Positions 51,714-60,902 of a stretch of DNA of 64,000 nt are shown piece after piece (position 1 is the first letter of the stretch; every line of letters starts with the position of its first letter). The notes beneath the pieces are model-generated. The model made no database searches, was not told the DNA's origin, and worked only from the letters and a program-made list of their open reading frames with translations. Position numbers and translations under genes: made by a program. The DNA lies in contig NC_015578.1 of NCBI RefSeq assembly GCF_000214375.1, positions 1-64,000 of the forward strand, in the 5' to 3' direction. The DNA comes from Treponema primitia ZAS-2. GTDB lineage: Bacteria; Spirochaetota; Spirochaetia; Treponematales; Breznakiellaceae.

Positions 51714-53819
51714 ATGATGAGCGATAACAATGAACTGAAAGAAAGAATTGTCTCTTATGCGGATCAGCTGGGCTTAAGCCTTTTGGGGTTTGCGCCGGTA
51801 GAGCGGTGGCAGGAGACGGGGAATCAGCACCGGGAATATTTCCCCCAAAGTATTTGGCCCTGGAGCAAAACAGTTATTGTGGCGGGGGTGCCGATCTTTC
51901 TGCCCATGGTGGAAACCACTCCGTCTAATCTGTACTCCGAGCTGTACAACACTACCAACCGTTTGCTGGACGATGCGGCCTATAGGATGGCGAGCCTGCT
52001 TTTCTCCCTGGGCCATAGGGCCCACTTCTTTCCCCGGGACGGGTATGGGGAGATTTCTGCCCTGGTAAAAAAACCGGAAGCGGCTTTCTCCCAGGTTATG
52101 GCGGCCAAGTATGCCGGGCTGGGGACCATAGGGGCCAACCACTGTCTCCTTACGCCGGAGTACGGGCCCCGGGTACGCTGGGTCTCGGTGATCACCGATG
52201 TGGAATTTGCCGGGAGCCCTTTACAGGAGAAGGAGCTTTGCATCAGCTGCGGACGTTGCCAAAAGGGCTGCCCCATCGGCGCCTTTACACCCCGGCCGGA
52301 TTCTATCATCAACGATATGGAAAAGTATAAGTGCGCCCAGTACCACCAGTTTTTGCGCCAGGAATTGCGTTATCCCTGTGGAGTCTGCACCGTGGTGTGC
52401 CCCGTGGGGAATGATAAGAAACTCTACGGGGATAAGGCCATCTCCGAAGAGGGATTTTACCATGTTCAGAATTTTGGTTCCAAAGAAAGGAACGCTACCG
52501 AATTTTATAAAGCCAGAAGGAGATACATTATGGCTAACAAGAATTACAAGTTCGAAACCCTCCAGGTCCATGCAGGACAGGAGAAGCCGGATTCCGCCAC
52601 CGATGCGCGTGCGGTACCTATCTATCAGACATCCTCGTATGTTTTCCCTTCATCAAAGTCGGCGGCAGATCGTTTTGCCCTTACTGAATCGGGGAACATC
52701 TACACACGGATCATGAACCCCACATGGGATGCCTTTGAGCAGCGGATCGCCGCCCTGGAAAAGGGTGTCGCCGCTCTGGCCACTGCGTCCGGGGCTGCCG
52801 CCACCACCTACGCCATCCAGAATATCACCAAGGCGGGGGATCACATCGTTTCTGATTTCCAGATCTACGGCGGTACCTTCAACCTTTTTGCCAACACCTT
52901 TAAGGATCTCGGCGTGGAGACCACCTTTGTGGACGGCAGCAAGCCTGAAAACTTTGAGAAGGCCATTAAGCCCAACACCAAAGCTATTTTCTTTGAAACT
53001 CTGGGTAACCCCAACTCATCGGTGGTTGATATTGAAGCGGTGGCGAAGATCGCCCACGGCCACGGTATCCCGGTAATTGTGGACAACACCTTTGCCACGC
53101 CCTATCTTTTAACCCCCATTGAGCACGGCGCCGACATCGTGGTCCATTCGGCTACTAAGTTTATCGGCGGGCACGGAACCTCCATCGGCGGTGTCATCGT
53201 GGACGGTGGTAAATTCGACTGGGCGCAGAATGATAAGTTCCCCGGCCTCAGCAAGCCCAACCCCAGCTACCACGGCGTGGTCTTTACCGATGCGGTGGGC
53301 CCCGTGGCCTTTATCATCAAAGCCCGGGTCACCCTGCTTCGGGACACCGGCGCTGCCCTCTCCCCCTTCAACGCCTTCCTCTTCCTCCAGGGCCTGGAAA
53401 CACTATCCCTGCGGGTGGAGCGTCACGTGTCCAACACCATCAAGGTATTGGACTTCCTCAAGACCCATCCCCAGGTGGAAAAGGTGAACCACCCGCTTCT
53501 GGCGGATCACCGGGACCACAATCTCTTTGTGCGCTACTTCCCCCGGGGCGGCGGCTCCATCTTCACCATTGAAATCAAGGGCGGCGCGGAAAAAGCCAAG
53601 CGCTTTACCGAAGAACTGCACCTCTTTTCCCTTCTGGCCAACGTGGCGGACGTGAAATCCCTGGTGATCCACCCGGCATCCACCACCCACTCCCAGGTTG
53701 AAGAAAAAGACTTGCTGGTCCAGGGCATCAAACCCAACACCGTGCGGCTGTCCATCGGAACAGAGCATATTGATGATATCATCGATGATCTGAAGCAGGG
53801 CTTTGAAGCAATAAAGTAA
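51714..53819 (+). CDS. metY: Fusion: QueG-like 4Fe-4S domain plus O-acetylhomoserine sulfhydrylase (MetY)
   Basis: 701 residues. Residues 1-270 resemble epoxyqueuosine-reductase-type proteins and carry two ferredoxin motifs: CISCGRCQKGCP from residue 176 and CGVCTVVCP from 222. Residues 273-701 are a full MetY that makes homocysteine from O-acetylhomoserine and a sulfur donor: FETLQVHAGQEKPD start, PLP lysine at 482 in SATKFIGGHGT. At the junction a strong AAGGAG (52517-52522) lies seven bases before ATG 52530, so MetY may also be made alone. MetY is the known acceptor enzyme in thiocarboxylate-based homocysteine synthesis (Wolinella). Confidence 0.9.
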   Translation: MMSDNNELKERIVSYADQLGLSLLGFAPVERWQETGNQHREYFPQSIWPWSKTVIVAGVPIFLPMVETTPSNLYSELYNTTNRLLDDAAYRMASLLFSLGHRAHFFPRDGYGEISALVKKPEAAFSQVMAAKYAGLGTIGANHCLLTPEYGPRVRWVSVITDVEFAGSPLQEKELCISCGRCQKGCPIGAFTPRPDSIINDMEKYKCAQYHQFLRQELRYPCGVCTVVCPVGNDKKLYGDKAISEEGFYHVQNFGSKERNATEFYKARRRYIMANKNYKFETLQVHAGQEKPDSATDARAVPIYQTSSYVFPSSKSAADRFALTESGNIYTRIMNPTWDAFEQRIAALEKGVAALATASGAAATTYAIQNITKAGDHIVSDFQIYGGTFNLFANTFKDLGVETTFVDGSKPENFEKAIKPNTKAIFFETLGNPNSSVVDIEAVAKIAHGHGIPVIVDNTFATPYLLTPIEHGADIVVHSATKFIGGHGTSIGGVIVDGGKFDWAQNDKFPGLSKPNPSYHGVVFTDAVGPVAFIIKARVTLLRDTGAALSPFNAFLFLQGLETLSLRVERHVSNTIKVLDFLKTHPQVEKVNHPLLADHRDHNLFVRYFPRGGGSIFTIEIKGGAEKAKRFTEELHLFSLLANVADVKSLVIHPASTTHSQVEEKDLLVQGIKPNTVRLSIGTEHIDDIIDDLKQGFEAIK

Positions 53820-54021
53820 AAAAGGCGCCTGCGGACCTTTGAAGAAGGTCGGTCACCTTTATGTAAATTCGGACCTATCCGTACACGATTAAAAATTGTG
53901 TGCAGATAGGTCTTTTTTATGCTAAAGCAAAGCCCAATGTTGCCGCCGGCTTATTCCGTAAACTTATTCCGCCGAATAGAGCCTGATTATTTGCAATAGC
54001 AGATCGTCCAGGGATTCATCG
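53820..54021. other. Gap after metY
   Basis: About 200 bases holding a strong terminator (53871-53917) and otherwise no recognised element. If the weak open frame at 54022 is not a gene, the gene-free stretch extends to purB at 54448. Confidence 0.5.
53871..53918 (+). terminator. Rho-independent terminator after metY
   Basis: GACCTATC...GTACAC pairs with GTGTGC...GATAGGTC around an AT-rich loop, followed by TTTTTT (to 53918). A long, near-perfect stem. Confidence 0.88.
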
Positions 54022-54408
54022 GTGGTATTTTGGGTTCATTATAAGAAGAAAAAGGATCTTTTCTATGACGGTTCGGAGGGCTGGGAGGAACTTTCTTCCG
54101 GCTTTGAAGGGATAGGCGCTGCCTTTTTGCTTATCGATATCAGTATACCTTCCCTCCGTATAGGCCGTGGGAAATCCCTGTATTTTGGAATAGGCAAAGT
54201 CCTCGCAATACCCTGGGGATATGAAATTTTTTCCCTGGATAATGAAGAGAATACCGGTGGTACCGACAGCAGCGGGGGTGGTGGCAGCGGAGGAAGCGGG
54301 GGCAGTATCGGCGGCGGCGGGGACAGCGGCAGCGGGGATCAAAGCCAATGGCTCCGAACAATATTTTTATCAGGCTTATCCTTGAATATTAAGCTTATCA
54401 TAAATTAA
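54022..54408 (+). CDS. Possible small Gly-rich protein or gene remnant
   Basis: 128 residues from a GTG; the frame is open back to 53980 without a better start or ribosome site. Residues 20-75 look protein-like (GIGAAFLLIDISIPSLRIGRG, then GKVLAIPWGYEIFSLDNEE), followed by a Gly/Ser-rich tail (about 80-106). I recognise no family. It may be the end of a broken gene. Confidence 0.3.
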   Translation: MVFWVHYKKKKDLFYDGSEGWEELSSGFEGIGAAFLLIDISIPSLRIGRGKSLYFGIGKVLAIPWGYEIFSLDNEENTGGTDSSGGGGSGGSGGSIGGGGDSGSGDQSQWLRTIFLSGLSLNIKLIIN

Positions 54409-54447
54409 GATATGGACAAAATTCCCCATTCTATGCCATAGTCTGGT

Positions 54448-55920
54448 ATGGAAGCCCGTAACATTTTCCAAAACATTTCCCCCATTGATCACCGTTATTC
54501 TATTTCTGAGAAAGCCCTCTTTGACTCCCTGGGCGCCTGGATTTCCGAGGAAGCCTCGGTCTCCTCCGAGGTAAAGGCGGAAATTGCCCTGGTTATTGCC
54601 CATCTGACTGTCCGGGACGGTCTGACGCCGGCCCTGAAGGCTGCCTTGGAGGCTGCTGGAGCAAAGATAGACCCGGCGGAGGTGTACGCCGAGGAAGAAA
54701 AGACCAGGCACAATATTCGGGCCCTGGTAAATGTCCTCAAGGCCAAGGTTCCACCTGAGACGGCGCCCCTGGTTCACCTGGGGGCCACCAGCGTGGATAT
54801 ATTGGATACTGCCCTTTCCTACAGGATGCGGGGGGTTACTGAGGGGGTGGTTTTGCCCCAACTGAAAAAACTGGAACTCCTGCTCTGCGACTTTGTTGAG
54901 CGGGAGGCGGAAACCCCCCAGGTGGGGCGTACCCACGGTCAGCACGCGGTGCCCATCACCGTGGGCTTTGCCCTGGCGGAATACGTTTCCCGGTTGGGGA
55001 AGTCCATCCTGGAAATACAGCGCCTGGCAGGGCAGCTCAAGGGCAAACTGGCCGGCGCGGTGGGGGCCTACAACGCCACCGCCATGATCGTCAGGGACCC
55101 GGAGGAACTGGAGCGGATTTACCTGGCTGAGCTTGGGCTTGAGCCGTCTGAACATTCCACCCAACTGGTGGAGCCCGAATACCTTCTGCGGCTCCTTCTG
55201 GAATTCAACGTGGCCTTTGGTATCATCGCCAATCTGGCGGATGATCTCCGGAACCTCCAGCGCACCGAAATTGGCGAACTCAAGGAAGGCTTTTCCGCCG
55301 ACCAGGTGGGCTCCTCCACCATGCCCCAAAAGCGCAACCCCTGGAATTCCGAACACGTTAAAAGCCTTTGGAAGGCCTTCATGCCCAGGGTTACTAGCTT
55401 TTTCATGGACCAGATAAGCGAGCATCAGCGGGATCTGTCCAATTCCGCAAGCCAGCGTTTTGTGGCGGATTATACCGCAGGGTTCTGCATGGCGGTGAGC
55501 CGCATGGCCTCGGTCATAGAAGGGCTGGGCGCGGACCGAGAGCGGCTGCTCTACAACCTCCGGGGCGCTGCGGGAAGCGAAAGCGGCAAAGGTCCCGGCA
55601 TACCCGGGGGCGGTATTCCCGGCGGAATCATGGCGGAACCGGCTTACATACTGCTGGCGGAAACCGGAGTTTCCGATGCCCACGAGGTGATACGGAAGAT
55701 CACCCTGGCCGCAGAAAAAGAGCACAGCAGTTTTGCTGCGGCCCTGGCAAAGGAAGGGGACGTACTCCCCCGCATCGGGGCCAAAATGTCGGAGCTGGGA
55801 CTGGTCGGCACAGCCGCAGAAGCCCTGACTTTTTTTGAAAAGCCGGAACGCTACTGCGGCCTGGCAGTGAAAAAAGCCCGATCCCTTGCCGCAAAATATA
55901 GAAAGTTAATAAATAATTAG
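54448..55920 (+). CDS. purB: Adenylosuccinate lyase
   Basis: 490 residues of the fumarase/aspartase superfamily with the signature SSTMPQKRNPWNSEH and GRTHGQHAVPIT. It cleaves SAICAR and adenylosuccinate in purine synthesis. A Gly-rich stretch (about 375-392, SGKGPGIPGGGIPGG) is an unusual loop for the family. It is followed 23 bases later by guaB; purA lies at the right edge, so three IMP-branch genes are in this region. Confidence 0.93.
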   Translation: MEARNIFQNISPIDHRYSISEKALFDSLGAWISEEASVSSEVKAEIALVIAHLTVRDGLTPALKAALEAAGAKIDPAEVYAEEEKTRHNIRALVNVLKAKVPPETAPLVHLGATSVDILDTALSYRMRGVTEGVVLPQLKKLELLLCDFVEREAETPQVGRTHGQHAVPITVGFALAEYVSRLGKSILEIQRLAGQLKGKLAGAVGAYNATAMIVRDPEELERIYLAELGLEPSEHSTQLVEPEYLLRLLLEFNVAFGIIANLADDLRNLQRTEIGELKEGFSADQVGSSTMPQKRNPWNSEHVKSLWKAFMPRVTSFFMDQISEHQRDLSNSASQRFVADYTAGFCMAVSRMASVIEGLGADRERLLYNLRGAAGSESGKGPGIPGGGIPGGIMAEPAYILLAETGVSDAHEVIRKITLAAEKEHSSFAAALAKEGDVLPRIGAKMSELGLVGTAAEALTFFEKPERYCGLAVKKARSLAAKYRKLINN

Positions 55921-55943
55921 CAATACTATTCTAGGAGTTAACC

Positions 55944-57380
55944 ATGTTTGAAGAAGCTTTATCCTACGATGATGTCCTCCTTTTGCCGGGGTATTCAGAT
56001 ATCCTGCCCAAGGATTGTGATGTGCGGACCCTGTTATGCGCTGATGTGAGCCTGAATGTCCCCATCGTTTCTTCCGCCATGGATACGGTTACTGAAGAAA
56101 AGCTGGCCATTGCCATTGCTCTGGAAGGGGGCGCCGGGGTGATACACCGAAATCTGGGGCCCGATGAGCAGGCCCAGCAGGTGTCCAACGTGAAGCGTTA
56201 CCTCAACTGGGTGATTGATTCCCCGATTACAGTCATGGAGAATGCCCTGATCCGGGACGTAAAAACCCTGCGGGACAAGTTCCGTGTTTCCGGTATGCCG
56301 GTGCTGAACAAGGAAGGCGTGCTTGTGGGGATCATCACCAGCCGGGATCTGCGCTTCTGCCAGGATGATACCCTGGCGGTGACCGATGTGATGACCAGGG
56401 ACGTGGTGGCGGAACAGGGTGACCCTTCGGTTTCCAGCGCCCGGGAAAAGTTTGACAAGCACCGCATAGAAAAACTGCCTGTTGTTGATGACCAGGGACG
56501 GCTCACGGGGCTCATTACGGTGAAGGACATGGAAAAACACGCCCGTTACCCCCGGGCCGCCACTGATAAAAGCGGCCGGCTCATCGTCGGCGCTGCAGTG
56601 TCCCCCCAGGATTACTTGGTACGTATGCCCCTTCTTAAAAACGCCAAGGTTGATTTTGTGGTTCTGGACACCGCCCACGGGGACTCCAAAAACGTGATGG
56701 ACGCGGTGCGGGGCATCAAGGAACAGTTCGGCGTCCCGGTTATCGGTGGAAACGTGGCTTCCAAGGAGGGAACCCGCAGGCTTATTGAAGCCGGGGCAGA
56801 CGCAATAAAAGTGGGCATAGGCCCCGGCTCGATCTGCACCACCCGCATTGTGGCCGGCGTGGGGGTACCCCAGTTTACCGCCGTTTGGGACTGCGCCGAA
56901 GAAGCCGCTAAATCAAACATCCCGGTCATCGCCGACGGGGGCATCAAGTTTTCCGGGGATATCACCAAAGCCATAGGCGCTGGCGCCGGTGTGGTAATGA
57001 TAGGAAACCTGTTCGCCGGCCTCAAGGAAGCCCCGGGCAGTGAAATTATCTACGACGGCAGGATATACAAGGAGTACCGGGGCATGGGCAGCCTCGCGGC
57101 CATTGCGGGTGGCTCAGGAGATCGCTATCAAATCACTAAAGACGAATCCCCGGTGCCCGAAGGCATCGAAGGCCGGGTTCCCTACAAGGGGGAGTTGCGG
57201 AACTTCCTGCATCAGCTGGTGTCGGGCCTCCGCAAGGGAATGGGCTACTGCGGCTGCAAAACCATCGATGAACTCAAAAGCTACCGCAAGTTTGTGCGGA
57301 TCACCGCAGCAGGCCTGAAGGAAAGCCATGCCCACGATGTGACCATCACCCAGGAAGCGCCGAATTATAGCAGGGTGTAG
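55944..57380 (+). CDS. guaB: IMP dehydrogenase
   Basis: Oxidises IMP to XMP with NAD. The 478 residues include the (beta/alpha)8 barrel with two CBS domains inserted (about 90-200) and the catalytic Cys298 in [18 protein letters not shown]. The flap and C-terminal [12 protein letters not shown] block are present. AGGAG precedes the ATG. It directly follows purB. Confidence 0.97.
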   Translation: MFEEALSYDDVLLLPGYSDILPKDCDVRTLLCADVSLNVPIVSSAMDTVTEEKLAIAIALEGGAGVIHRNLGPDEQAQQVSNVKRYLNWVIDSPITVMENALIRDVKTLRDKFRVSGMPVLNKEGVLVGIITSRDLRFCQDDTLAVTDVMTRDVVAEQGDPSVSSAREKFDKHRIEKLPVVDDQGRLTGLITVKDMEKHARYPRAATDKSGRLIVGAAVSPQDYLVRMPLLKNAKVDFVVLDTAHGDSKNVMDAVRGIKEQFGVPVIGGNVASKEGTRRLIEAGADAIKVGIGPGSICTTRIVAGVGVPQFTAVWDCAEEAAKSNIPVIADGGIKFSGDITKAIGAGAGVVMIGNLFAGLKEAPGSEIIYDGRIYKEYRGMGSLAAIAGGSGDRYQITKDESPVPEGIEGRVPYKGELRNFLHQLVSGLRKGMGYCGCKTIDELKSYRKFVRITAAGLKESHAHDVTITQEAPNYSRV

Positions 57381-57400
57381 ATTCTTTACTGATTGCCCCT

Positions 57401-58033
57401 CTAAATTTTCTTTACCGGTATTCTTAATACCGTTTTCAGTTTCGATGGTTCCACTTTCCGCGGATCCGACAGATAGATTTCATGATGCCATCTTTTTTTG
57501 TTTATATCATTCAGCAAATTATTCTCTTCAATATAGCTATCAATCAGTTTCATTGTTTTCGGCTCTTCGTCAAACGGCCCAAGGTGCATACATTGAACGC
57601 ATAAACCTTCCTTGGTTTTCAGATATTTCGCTTTTTCCGTATTCAGATTTTTTTTCTGTTTGACAGTATCGCAAGCCCTTTTAAATATTTTGTCATTAAC
57701 AAATTCGGGCAGCCGTATGATAGAATTCCAAATATATTGAGACTTGTTTTTTATATTATCTTTGTTATCAACCCACCAGAGACCCTCAAGGGGCGGAACT
57801 ACATAGTCAAAATAGCCTTCCGGTATATGATCGCCCATTTTGCTCATTTTTATTGTGTATTGTATGGCATACAGTAATTCTATCGCTTTAGCGTATTCGC
57901 CATCCTTATCATTAGGATCGCCTTTTCCTTCAATTGCAACAAAATGTATTTCCGGAATTTCTATTAGCATAGGCTGGGTTTTGAGGGAATAGAAATCTTT
58001 ATATTCCTTTTTGTAATCCAATACGTCCGCCAT
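57401..58033 (-). CDS. GyrI-like small-molecule-binding protein
   Basis: 210 residues of the GyrI/SOUL-like family (PMLIEIPEIHFVAIEGKGDPND; HHEIYLSDPRKVEPSKLKTVLRIPVKK). Such proteins bind hydrophobic small molecules, some inhibit DNA gyrase, and others are effector domains. No DNA-binding part is attached. The ATG at 58033 has GGAG upstream. The gene is visibly more AT-rich than guaB and ends one base after the VOC gene stop. Confidence 0.8.
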   Translation of the reverse strand: MADVLDYKKEYKDFYSLKTQPMLIEIPEIHFVAIEGKGDPNDKDGEYAKAIELLYAIQYTIKMSKMGDHIPEGYFDYVVPPLEGLWWVDNKDNIKNKSQYIWNSIIRLPEFVNDKIFKRACDTVKQKKNLNTEKAKYLKTKEGLCVQCMHLGPFDEEPKTMKLIDSYIEENNLLNDINKKRWHHEIYLSDPRKVEPSKLKTVLRIPVKKI

Positions 58034-58034
58034 A

Positions 58035-58421
58035 TTACGCTCCAAATGAACCTATTTCCAGTAAATTTCCTTCCGGATCGGCTATATAACAGGTATGCTG
58101 TCCCCAAGGCATTGTTGTCGGTGGGAAAAGACTTTCAGCGCCTAATTCTATAAGGCGCTTATATTTTTTATCAACAGCATCATAGGTTTTCAGGTTAAAG
58201 GCTATTTCCATTGTTCCGTTTAATCCCCTGGGATACACAAATGATTTTGAAACCATGTTTTCAAAATCATTCCTGCCGAACATTATTAAGCGGCAGTTTC
58301 CCGCCTCAAGGTCGGCATTTGGCTCGCCATTCCAGTTTGTGTTTAAGCCAATAATATCGCGGTAAAATTTTACCATAATTTCCATATTTTTTACAAAAAG
58401 TCCGATGCACGCTATTTCCAT
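58035..58421 (-). CDS. VOC/glyoxalase-family protein
   Basis: 128 residues with the paired beta-alpha-beta-beta-beta units of the vicinal oxygen chelate superfamily (FVKNMEIMVKFYRDIIGL start; HTCYIADPEGNLLEIG end). The specific reaction cannot be told; glyoxalase, bleomycin-binding and dioxygenase relatives share this fold. AT-rich like its partner, so the pair may have been acquired together. Confidence 0.82.
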   Translation of the reverse strand: MEIACIGLFVKNMEIMVKFYRDIIGLNTNWNGEPNADLEAGNCRLIMFGRNDFENMVSKSFVYPRGLNGTMEIAFNLKTYDAVDKKYKRLIELGAESLFPPTTMPWGQHTCYIADPEGNLLEIGSFGA

Positions 58422-58516
58422 AGCTTGGTATTATGGATATTTTATTTTTTTTGTCAAGTATCTATATAGCCAAAGAAATTCACATTATTCCTAACAACAG
58501 TGATATAAACGCAGTT

Positions 58517-60043
58517 CTATGTCCGCCCGTAAATCCGCGTAAGCCGCTCAATCTTTTTCGCCAGCCCGCTGTCCAAGGCATCACTCTGTAATCGCCAGCG
58601 CCAGTTATTGCCCCCTGTGGTGGATGGTGTGTTCATCCGGGCATTGACGCCCAGGCCCAGATAGTCCTGCATGGGGATGACCGCCAGGTTGGCGACGCTG
58701 GACAGGGCTGCGCGGATAAAAGCCCAGTGGCCTTCCCGTATATCCTTGAGGCCCAGGTATTCCCTTGCCAGGACCACGTCCTCGAAGCGGGCGGTTTTCA
58801 TCCAGCCCAGGGTGGTGGGGTTGTCGTGGGTGCCGGTGTATACCACGCAGTGGCGTTCAAAGGTGTGGGGCATATAGTCGCTGGATTCCCGTGAGTCGAA
58901 GGCGAATTGCAGTATCTTCATGCCGGGGTAACCGGAAGCGCGAAGGAGTTCCCGCACCTCCGGGGTAAGGTAGCCCAGGTCCTCAGCAATGATGTTGGCC
59001 CCGGGCAGTTCCCGGTTCAGGGCGTTAATAAAACTGAGCCCCGGCCCCTTTACCCATTCGCCCCCGCTGGCATCCCTGTCGGCGGCGGGAATGGAATAGT
59101 AGCTTTCAAAACCCCGGAAGTGATCGATGCGGGTAACGTCGTAGAGGGCCATGCAGGCGCGGAGCCGGGAGATCCACCAGGCAAAGCCGCTTTGTTCCAG
59201 CAGGTCCCAGCGGTACAGGGGGTTTCCCCAGAGCTGCCCGGTGGCGGAAAAGGGATCCGGGGGGCAGCCGGCGACCCGGATTGGCCTGCGCTGTTCGTCC
59301 AACTGGAACAGATCGCTGTTTGCCCAGGTATCGGCGCTGTCCATGGCAACGTAGATGGGAATGTCCCCGATGATCGAAACACCGTTACTGTTCGCGTAGG
59401 CTTTGAGGCTTTCCCACTGGGTATAGGCCTGGTACTGTACGAATGAATGGTATTCGATATCCCCGGCGAGTTTGTCCCGAAAGCGGGAAAGGGTTTTCTC
59501 GTCCCGGAACCGCAGCGCATCCTCCCAATCCAGCCAGGAAGCGCCTTTACTGCGGCGTTTCAGGGCCATGAAGAGGCTGTAATCCTTGAGCCAGTGGGCG
59601 TGTTTCTCCTGAAACGCGGTGAAGGCGGGATCCCCCCGTGCGGAAGAATTTTCCCTGAACCGGGCAAAGGCTTCCCGCAACACCTTCTCCCGGTGGAAGT
59701 ACTGGGCGGCGTAATACACCCGGTTTGGCTTTTGTCCCCAAGGTAGGGTCTCAATCTCCTCACTGGTAAGCAGTCCCTGATCGCGGAGTATATCCAAATC
59801 AACATAATAGCTGCTCAGGGCAAAGGCGGAAAAACTCTGGTAGGGACTGTCCCCCCAACCGGTGGTTCCCAGAGGCAGGATCTGCCAGTACTTCTGCCCG
59901 GCCTCTTTCAGAAAATCTACCCATTGCCGGGCGGTCTGCCCAAAGGTCCCGATGCCATACCGGGAGGGCAGACTGCTCACCGCCAACAGTATTCCTGCGG
60001 CCCGTTGGTTCTGAACCGCAGGGGAAACAGCCGTTGTTGACAT
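58517..60043 (-). CDS. malQ: 4-alpha-glucanotransferase (GH77), second copy
   Basis: 508 residues, the standard bacterial MalQ length. It keeps YDVTRIDHFRGFESYY (nucleophile Asp), IAEDLGYLTPEVRELL (acid/base Glu) and YTGTHDNPTTLGW. It is four bases downstream of a MalG-type permease, so imported maltodextrins are probably processed directly. It differs strongly from the 676-residue MalQ at 39525, which has a different, longer architecture. Confidence 0.95.
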   Translation of the reverse strand: MSTTAVSPAVQNQRAAGILLAVSSLPSRYGIGTFGQTARQWVDFLKEAGQKYWQILPLGTTGWGDSPYQSFSAFALSSYYVDLDILRDQGLLTSEEIETLPWGQKPNRVYYAAQYFHREKVLREAFARFRENSSARGDPAFTAFQEKHAHWLKDYSLFMALKRRSKGASWLDWEDALRFRDEKTLSRFRDKLAGDIEYHSFVQYQAYTQWESLKAYANSNGVSIIGDIPIYVAMDSADTWANSDLFQLDEQRRPIRVAGCPPDPFSATGQLWGNPLYRWDLLEQSGFAWWISRLRACMALYDVTRIDHFRGFESYYSIPAADRDASGGEWVKGPGLSFINALNRELPGANIIAEDLGYLTPEVRELLRASGYPGMKILQFAFDSRESSDYMPHTFERHCVVYTGTHDNPTTLGWMKTARFEDVVLAREYLGLKDIREGHWAFIRAALSSVANLAVIPMQDYLGLGVNARMNTPSTTGGNNWRWRLQSDALDSGLAKKIERLTRIYGRT

Positions 60044-60047
60044 GGCC

Positions 60048-60902
60048 TTAACCCTTTACAGAGCCGGCGGTGACGCCCTGAATAATGTGTTTCTGGCAGA
60101 CAAAGTAGAAGATGATGATCGGGATTACCGCCAGCACTATCATGGCCATCATATAGCCCCAGTCGATGGAACCGTAACCGCCCCGCAGGTATTGTACCGC
60201 CACCGGGATGGTCCGGTATTCGGAGCCGATGATCAGATTGGGCAGGAGGAAGTCGTTCCATATCCACATGGCGTTGAGGATCGCCACGGTGATGGCAATG
60301 GGACTCAGCATGGGGAATATGACCGCGAAAAAAGCCGTGATGGGGTTGCAGCCGTCAATAACCGCCGCTTCTTCCACCGCAATGGGAACGGACTTGACGA
60401 AGCCACTGAACAGAAACACTGACTGGGCCGCGCCGAATCCCAGGTAGAGTACCAGAATTCCCAGGGGGTTATCCAGGTGGAGCAGGTTTGCTACCTTGGT
60501 CAGGGGGAACATCACCATCTGGAAAGGGACTATCATGGCGAATACAAAGGCAAAGTAGAGAACCTTGCAGAAAAGGCTGGTGCAGCGGGTGATGTACCAG
60601 GCGGTCATGGCGGAGAAAAGCACGATGATCCCCACGGAGAACACCGTGATGAACAGGGACCAGCCGAAGGCAGAGGGAAATCCCGTAGCGGTGATACCGC
60701 TGACATAGTTGTTGATCCCCGTAAAGGTTTCTGCATTGGGAAAAGCAAATGGGGTGTTGATTACATAGAGTTTTCCCTTAAAGGAATTCAGGAACACCAG
60801 CAGGATGGGAGTGATGAAGAGCAGGGAAATGACGCAGAGTAGTAGGATTAACACTATCCCGCCTGCATTCAGGGGTTTCTTTTGTTGTTGTATACCGCTC
60901 AA
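60048..60902 (-). CDS. Carbohydrate ABC transporter permease (MalG type)
   Basis: 284 residues, six membrane helices, and the EAA loop EEAAVIDGCNPITAFFAVIFPML. Partner of the MalF-type permease, which it overlaps by four bases. No ATPase gene is in the cluster, so a shared MsmX/MalK-type ATPase elsewhere is expected. Confidence 0.93.
   Translation of the reverse strand: MSGIQQQKKPLNAGGIVLILLLCVISLLFITPILLVFLNSFKGKLYVINTPFAFPNAETFTGINNYVSGITATGFPSAFGWSLFITVFSVGIIVLFSAMTAWYITRCTSLFCKVLYFAFVFAMIVPFQMVMFPLTKVANLLHLDNPLGILVLYLGFGAAQSVFLFSGFVKSVPIAVEEAAVIDGCNPITAFFAVIFPMLSPIAITVAILNAMWIWNDFLLPNLIIGSEYRTIPVAVQYLRGGYGSIDWGYMMAMIVLAVIPIIIFYFVCQKHIIQGVTAGSVKG

Noticed and set aside
51656-51727. 23-codon leader peptide before the Fe-S/MetY gene
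   Set aside because: No ribosome site at a proper distance, and no regulatory codon pattern such as Met or Cys runs; kept only as a note in the leader entry.
54376-55725. Long minus-strand open frame opposite purB
   Set aside because: It is a mirror of the purB coding frame; purB has all family motifs and the opposite frame matches nothing.
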